Positions 57,582 through 64,000 of a stretch of DNA of 64,000 nucleotides are shown here, piece by piece. The notes beneath the pieces were generated by a model, which was given only the letters and a program-made list of their open reading frames with translations, was not told where the DNA came from and made no database searches. Both the position numbers and the translations under genes were made by a program. Origin of the DNA: Margaritispora aquatica (lineage: Eukaryota; Ascomycota; Leotiomycetes; Helotiales; Discinellaceae); contig VJWN01000009.1 of the NCBI GenBank assembly GCA_007644065.1, positions 1,550,001-1,614,000 on the forward strand, given 5' to 3'. Within the stretch, counting starts at the first letter, position 1; each line of letters opens with the position of its first letter.

Positions 57582-58771
57582 ATGGGTCCAGTAAGTCTTT
57601 ACCGCTCTCTCCATTTCTGCAAGATCGACTCAGCGCTGGAAGCAATTTGCTCCTTCGCTGCAAGAAGATCTCGGCCTTTCACCCATATCTCAAACTATTA
57701 GAATCAAGTAGCTAACTTCTTCCAGGCCATTGGTATCGATTTGGGAACCACGTTAGTAACCTTTTTCTCCTACCCACATTCGAGCTTCACACCTCTATCA
57801 TATCTTTCTCCCTCTCTATAATTCATCAGCACAATGGGTCCACAGATTGTCTACAATTCATCGAAAGGCTCCTACTGCTATGGATAAAGCTGATGCTTTG
57901 GTTGTGGACATATGTGGTGGCATCTGCAGTCTAATCCTGCGATTGCCTCTACCCCTCCACGCATGTCTCATCTGAGACAGTCTGCGCACCTGTTCAGTTC
58001 CTACGCAAGATGGAACTGCAAAATCTACATCTAACCACTATTTCTATGTTGATTACAAATTTTAAAGTTTGTGCTAACATAAAACTAGATATTCTTGTGT
58101 GGGTATCTTCAGAGATGACAGAATCGAAATCATTGCAAACGATCAGGGTAACCGCACAACACCATCCTTCGTTGCATTCACGGACACCGAGCGTCTCATC
58201 GGAGATGCAGCAAAGAACCAAGTTGCTATGAACCCAGTCAAGTATGTTATCTCCAAACTGCATTGTGTTTTCAAGAATTTTGAAGCTAACTTTTTTTCTA
58301 GCACCGTCTTCGATGCCAAGCGATTAATCGGACGCAAGTTCGCAGATGCAGAGGTTCAGGCAGATATGAAGCACTTCCCATTCGCCGTCATCGACCGTGG
58401 AGGAAAGCCAGTCGTTGAGGTCGAGTTCAAGGGCGAGAAGAAGCAGGTTAGTAGTGTTCTCCTTTAACCAAGAACGATTAACTAACAGTATTTAGTTTAC
58501 CCCAGAAGAAATCTCGTCTATGATCTTGGTCAAGATGCGAGAGACCGCAGAGGCATACCTCGGTGGAACTGTCAACAACGCAGTCGTCACCGTCCCAGCA
58601 TACTTCACCGATTCTCAACGTCAAGCCACCAAGGATGCTGGTTTGATTGCTGGTCTCAACGTTCTCCGAATCATCAACGAGCCAACTGCTGCCGCCATCG
58701 CATACGGATTGGACAAGAAGGTTGAGGGCGAGCGAAATGTTCTTATCTTCGATTTGGGAGGAGGAACCTTT

Positions 58772-58809
<38 letters not shown>

Positions 58810-60172
58810 AGTCAAGTCAACCGCTGGTGACACCCACTTGGGAGGTGAGGATTTCGACAACCGTCTGGTCAACCACTTCGTCTTGGAGTTCAAGCGTAAA
58901 CACAAGAAGGATTTGAGCTCCAACGCTCGTGCTCTTCGTCGTCTCCGCACTGCTTGCGAGCGGGCTAAGCGTACTCTCTCTTCTTCCGCACAAACTTCCA
59001 TCGAGATTGACTCTCTCTACGAGGGTATCGATTTCTATACCTCCATCACCCGTGCTCGTTTCGAAGAGCTTTGCCAGGATCTTTTCAGATCTACCACCAC
59101 TCCAGTCGACCGTGTCCTTGCTGATGCCAAGATTGACAAGTCCAAGGTCCACGAGATCGTCCTTGTTGGAGGTTCTACCCGTATTCCTCGTATCCAGAAG
59201 ATGATCACCGACTACTTCAACGGAAAGGAGCCAAACAAGTCCATCAACCCTGATGAGGCTGTCGCTTATGGTGCTGCTGTCCAGGCTGCTATTCTCTCTG
59301 GTGACACTTCTTCCAAGTCCACCAACGAGATCCTCCTTCTCGATGTCGCTCCATTGTCCCTGGGTATTGAGACTGCTGGTGGACAGATGACCAAGCTCAT
59401 TCCCCGTAACACCACAATTCCAACCAAGAAGTCTGAAGTTTTCTCTACCTTCTCCGACAACCAACCCGGTGTGCTTATCCAAGTCTTCGAGGGTGAGCGT
59501 CAACGCACCAAGGACAACAACCTTATGGGCAAGTTCGAGCTCACTGGTATCCCACCTGCTCCTCGTGGTGTTCCTCAAATCGAGGTTACCTTCGATATCG
59601 ATGCTAACGGAATCATGAACGTCTCTGCTCTTGAGAAGGGTACCGGAAAGACCAACAAGATTGTCATCACCAATGACAAGGGCCGTCTCTCCAAGGAGGA
59701 GATTGAGCGCATGTTGTCCGAGGCCGAGAAGTACAAGGAGGAGGATGAGCTCGAGGCTGCCCGTATCTCTGCAAAGAACGGTCTTGAGTCTTATGCCTAC
59801 TCGCTCAAGAACACTCTCTCCGACGCTAAGGTTGATGAGAAGCTTGAGCCTGCCGACAAGGCTGCTCTGAAGGCTGAGATTGACAAGACTGTTTCTTGGT
59901 TGGACGAGTCCCAGATGGCTACCAAGGAGGAGTACGAGGAGCATCAAAAGGAGTTGGAGGCTGTCGCCAATCCTATTATGATGAAGTTCTATGGTAATTT
60001 TTACCCTCCATGCTTTACACATTAGACATAATACTAACTTTTTCCAGGTGCCGGAGGTGAAGGTGGTGGTATGCCCGGTGGTATGCCAGGTGGACCAGGT
60101 GGCTTCCCAGGTGCTGGTGGAGCTGGCGGTGCTGCTCACGATGACGGACCAACTGTTGAGGAGGTCGACTAA
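57582..60172 (+). CDS. ssa1: Cytosolic heat-shock protein 70 (SSA type)
   Basis: Six exons, 57582-57590, 57726-57751, 58089-58241, 58302-58446, 58496-59993 and 60048-60172, join to 651 residues. The nucleotide-binding domain shows [30 protein letters not shown] and [14 protein letters not shown]. The substrate domain follows, then a helical lid and a [14 protein letters not shown] tail ending EEVD, the cytosolic co-chaperone tag (TPR partners). There is no signal peptide or HDEL, which excludes BiP. It folds nascent and stressed proteins with J-proteins. Coding exons 1 and 2 are tiny (9 and 26 nt) and intron 2 is long (337 bp). Codon use in exon 5 is strongly biased, as in highly expressed genes. 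Confidence 0.97.
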
Positions 60173-61789
60173 ATGGATGGGTAATATTGGGGGGCGGCGT
60201 TCTTTGCATTTTGAGCAGTTGACATCGGGGCAACTCCTTGCATGTGGCTAGACTTTCTTGCGGTTTTGCGTTTCCTTTATTACGACGACACTGAGCACAC
60301 TTAAAAGTTTGGTGTTTCTCATTCATGATGTATTACAGCTTGGGCCATACTGGGTGGTCACGGAAATGAAGTCGTAAAATTCAAAAATAATCTCGTTCCT
60401 GATGCTCTGTGAGACTTGGCTTGTGAATCTAGAGAAATTGTTCAAGGTACACAGTTGCCCGAAGGTGTTGAAACTAATCTCCAAGGGATTATGCCTTTGA
60501 ATGTGCTTAAACGTCGTACACGTTGAAATATAATATAAAATAAAGCTCCAAGGGAAGTTTCCTACGAATATATCTACAATACTTAACTAGATACTTTGGG
60601 CATCATCCAGGTCTTGGTTTTGATGAAAACGAATTTGGCCGGCCTTGGCCTACTTTCATATCGCCGACCTCAAGATTCGTTATATATGTTCCTACATGCT
60701 TATATTGAAATCGTGGAGCCTTGAATGTCTGTCTCATAAGCTCTTCTGATGTGCACAATTATCAAATATAGGTCGAGTATTATTACTACGTCACTTGAAT
60801 CAATGAATACTCATACCAAGGCAAATACCAACAAATTCGATCCTTTTGAAAAGTCCCAAGCGATTTCGTTGTGTCACATACATATGCATACCGGTACTTT
60901 ACCTTACCTTAAGAGCTTACCAAAAGAAATCACGGGCCAGACCGTCCGTGTCTCTCATTCCTCTTCCACCGGAACTTCCCTTCATAAACGGAGGCACAGT
61001 ACCTAAATTCTTGACGAACGGGTTGTTCCTCGTACGATGTGACAGGATGATACAGAGTTCATTTCAGCTTGATTTTCTCTCCGATGCAACGCCCTGCAAG
61101 CCATTACGGTTGTGCCCTACGCGCCAGCAAATAGTCGTCCCTTTTGCCAAGCAATCATCCCACCTTGCCCCTGCCCCTGGAAACTGGGTGATTTGCGCTG
61201 GGAGAACGTCTGTTCAAGGTCCAAGAGAAGGTGGGAGGGTTGGCACTGACTGAGTGTCTTTGTCTGGTACTGCCAGGGGAACAATCATTGGTGCCAGTGA
61301 TAATCCGAGGGAGAATGGGATTAGGTTAGATTAAAGGATTAAAGGTACTTGGGGTTTGGGTTTGGATAGGGTTGGGGTTGGGTTTTGGAGAGGGTGTGTT
61401 CAAACTTCTGTTCCGACAGTGTGATCATCATCAACAACTCGTCATTTCTTGGTCTTGAGGGAATAATGACTGAGGAATACGCGGTGCCTTGGTGTTGGGT
61501 TGTGGAGTTCGTTGGTGTCTGGGTTTGGGTTTGTCTGGGTGGAAATCTCCGGAGTGCAGCGTGTGAGTTGTGAGTTGTGAAGTCCGAGGTCTGAGGTCTG
61601 AGGTGAAGTGGAGGTGGAGGTTGTGGAGGTGGTGGTGGTGGTGGGTTAAAATGATGTTCGTCCCCCGATACTTTTTCTTGGCTCACCACTTGCTAACTTT
61701 ATCAATTTTCGAAGTTTCTTCCTCGACCACGCTCCTCCTCTCTGCAACACCCACCCACACAATTGGAAGCATACAAACCTTCGCACAAA
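60173..61789. other. 1.6-kb spacer and pyrG promoter
   Basis: The 3' flank of hsp70 then spacer. The plus strand at 61351-61645 is G-rich, with telomere-like TTTGGG and TTGGGG strings and a GGTGGAGGTGGTGG run before the pyrG leader. No gene supported. Confidence 0.5.
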
Positions 61790-62923
61790 ATGGCAAACTC
61801 CAAACCCTCCCATCCTATAACTACAACAACCTTCGAGGCTCGCGCACAAGCTGCATCCCACCCTCTCTCGGCCTATCTCCTTCGACTCATGATCCTTAAG
61901 AAATCCAATCTTTGTCTCTCTGCCGATGTTTCAACCACCAAGCAGCTGCTCTCGCTCGCTGATACCCTAGGCCCCAGCATCGTTGTGCTGAAAACGCATT
62001 ACGATCTCGTTTCTAACTGGGACTACAACCCAACTTCGGGGACTGGCGCCAAACTCGCTGCGCTGGCTCGCAAGCATGGCTTCTTGATCTTCGAGGACCG
62101 GAAATTTGGCGATATAGGCAATACGGTGCAACTGCAGTATACAGAGGGTTCGGCGAGAATCATAGAATGGGCGCATATCACGAATGTGAACATGGTGCCA
62201 GGCAAGAAGGCAGTTGAGGCACTCGCAGATGCAGCAAGGGCGTGGAGGGAAAGGAAAAGATACGAAGTCAAGACGGATATCTCTGTTGGTACACCACGGC
62301 CTGAGAGTTTGGATAGTGATGAGGAGGACGGGGCTGAAACGCCGATGCCTGGAGATGGTGTCAATGGCAACGGACTCAATACATCACAGTGCGGAAGGAA
62401 AGCAAGCATTGTCTCTATCACAACTGTATCCCAGCACTTCGAGCCGGCAAATAGCCCGCGGAGCTATGACGAGTTTGGTGAGGAACCTGAGATCTGCTTG
62501 CCTGGCATTGAAGAGGCGCCTATGGAGCGGGGTCTTCTCATTCTGGCGCAAATGTCTTCAGAGGGAAATTTCATGGATGCTAGATACACTACCGCTTGCG
62601 TGGAGGCTGCGAGAGAGAACAAGGACTTCGTTATGGGCTTCATTGCACAGGAGACGCTGAACTCAGAAGAGGGCGACCAGTTCGTTACTATGACACCTGG
62701 ATGTCAACTGCCGCCGCCGGGAGTGGATGAGGGGACTGAAGTCAATGGCGATGGAAAGGGCCAGCAGTATAACTCGCCTAGGAGTATTGTCAGTGGCATG
62801 GGCTGCGACATCATCATTGTTGGTAGAGGTGTCGTCAAGGCTGAGGATCCGTGCAAGGAAGGCGAGCGGTATAGAGCCAGGGCGTGGGAGGCCTACGAGG
62901 AGCGGGTGAAGGGGCATGAGTAG
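61790..62923 (+). CDS. pyrG: Orotidine 5'-phosphate decarboxylase
   Basis: Single exon of 377 residues from the ATG of [10 protein letters not shown]. It catalyses the last step of UMP synthesis. K68 (VLKTH) and the [10 protein letters not shown] motif with D103, K105 and D108 form the catalytic Lys-Asp-Lys-Asp set. [33 protein letters not shown] and the phosphate-binding DIIIVGRGV complete the TIM barrel. An insertion of about 90 residues (near 165-250, acidic and Ser-rich) between two barrel strands is typical of filamentous ascomycete enzymes and longer than the yeast Ura3. No intron is needed. Confidence 0.97.
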   Translation: MANSKPSHPITTTTFEARAQAASHPLSAYLLRLMILKKSNLCLSADVSTTKQLLSLADTLGPSIVVLKTHYDLVSNWDYNPTSGTGAKLAALARKHGFLIFEDRKFGDIGNTVQLQYTEGSARIIEWAHITNVNMVPGKKAVEALADAARAWRERKRYEVKTDISVGTPRPESLDSDEEDGAETPMPGDGVNGNGLNTSQCGRKASIVSITTVSQHFEPANSPRSYDEFGEEPEICLPGIEEAPMERGLLILAQMSSEGNFMDARYTTACVEAARENKDFVMGFIAQETLNSEEGDQFVTMTPGCQLPPPGVDEGTEVNGDGKGQQYNSPRSIVSGMGCDIIIVGRGVVKAEDPCKEGERYRARAWEAYEERVKGHE

Positions 62924-64000
62924 AGACACTTTGCTTTCCACCTTGAAGAAAATCTGCAATTTGTGTATCTTGTTCGCTGGAGCTTGGGAGTTAGATCGTG
63001 GTTGACGGAGCATGAGGTTGCGCTGCGTTGTTATGGCATGGTATTGCATATAGTGCTCGACTCAAAATGTAGGAGTGGCCTTGGGATCTGGTTTAGATTT
63101 AGGCTGGGCTGGGATGGGATGGGCAAGGAAAGAAAGGCAAGGGAAAAAGAAAGGCGAGATACCCATGGCATGGGAAGACTTTGTTAATTATTGAGGAACA
63201 ATTAAGTTCAATGCACTTTCTGATGAGATGGTCCCGAATAGTTTCCTGCATGTTTAATGATATTGGGAATTTGCTATCAGCGTTTGGCATAGGCTCTACT
63301 CTACGATATCTGATATAACCGAGGAAATACGAAGAGGTGTAGGGCATACGTCTAGTAATCTCTTACATTCTCTGTAGTTATTTCATTATGCACTGTGATG
63401 TAGTTCCAGGCATTCGCATTGCGCCGAGTAGAGAAGAAATGCATTTTCAAGTGGGTTTTGGCTAACAACACTATCGTAGCAACACCAAGGTATTTTGGTT
63501 TCAAGAATCTCTTTTCTTTGCTGAATGCCTTCTTAGGTTCCATCTCGGCTCTCATTTTGTATAATATAGACTCGCATTACATTGTAAATCTGCACTTCTC
63601 GATCCAAGTGTTGTGTTCTCAAAATCTATATCGCCTCGCTTAGCTCAAAGTGACATTTACTCCTTCCCCTTAACCGCATATCACTCACAAACGCCAAACG
63701 CCAAACGCCATCCCAATCTCAATCCGCCTTCATCCCATGAAGAGAGTCGGTGCTACTCCAAGCTACAGCACGATGAAATCTCTAGGGATCAATCCAGCTC
63801 AACAACCAGACATGCCAAACACAGGGAAGTGAGGCACTCACAGATGATCTAGACCTATTATCACCCTCAAACCATCACAGTAATCTAACATCTTATCACA
63901 CTTCGTATATAGCCATTCTAGACTCCAAACTCCAGCCTATTGCCTCTCTCCTCTATACACAAGCCATGCTCATGACCATCCCATGTTGCCTCAATCAGCA
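62924..64000. other. Right-end spacer, no gene seen
   Basis: AT-rich after 63180. It holds one TCGCTTAGCTC motif at 63636-63646 and a triple ACGCCAA repeat near 63690-63710. Frames are short and overlapping. Confidence 0.5.

Noticed and set aside
58817..60139. 440-codon open frame antisense to hsp70
   Set aside because: Codon bias in hsp70 genes is known to leave long antisense frames open, and such frames have been misread as genes before. The sense strand is a complete Hsp70, so this is a shadow.

Overview
The window is nuclear DNA of a filamentous ascomycete (Pezizomycotina). The genes are widely spaced and carry many introns of about 45-60 bp with GTRNGT donors, CTRAC-like branch points and YAG acceptors. 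Ribosomal-protein genes have introns, and 2EXR-type and DUF7730-like proteins, which are expanded in this group, are present. A helotialean (Leotiomycetes) origin is my best guess, but the window alone does not prove it. I found no tRNA, rRNA or CRISPR.

Layout. 0-4.8 kb: a decayed accessory patch. A SANT/Myb-like gene is split by a 656-bp miniature inverted-repeat transposon with 99-bp terminal repeats and an 8-bp target duplication. It lies between two diverged copies of another decayed locus. 4.8-8 kb: irc6 (adaptin-binding p34), smd3 (Sm D3) and gep4 (phosphatidylglycerophosphatase). 8-12.5 kb: gene-poor. 12.5-20.9 kb: dma1 (FHA-RING ubiquitin ligase), mas2 (processing peptidase alpha), a Sec14/Pdr16-like lipid transfer protein and trs31 (TRAPP). 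21-27 kb: two proteins of unknown function and rps29. 27-31.6 kb: vps16, divergent from a MoxR/Mg-chelatase-like protein that lacks a P-loop. 32-39 kb: a zinc-finger-like protein, gda1 (Golgi GDPase) and a PPPDE-thioredoxin-PUL fusion. 39-50 kb: gene-poor, with one intact 2EXR protein, a 2EXR pseudogene killed by a single stop codon, and a somewhat diverged lcb1 (serine palmitoyltransferase subunit). 50.7-52.2 kb: a nuclear-looking protein with an AT-hook and the zinc-ligand signature of the deaminase fold. 53.8-63 kb: rps19, cytosolic hsp70 (SSA type) and pyrG (OMP decarboxylase), with long spacers.

Most intact genes are housekeeping genes for trafficking, protein quality control, splicing, mitochondria and translation, and they form no pathway cluster. 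Novelty is concentrated in the accessory patches: the transposon-disrupted gene, the 2EXR pseudogene, the lcb1-like gene and, above all, the deaminase-like protein at 50.7-52.2 kb. Exon joins were worked out by hand from splice signals and reading-frame continuity. For each gene where exon lengths are given, the joined coding length is a multiple of three.
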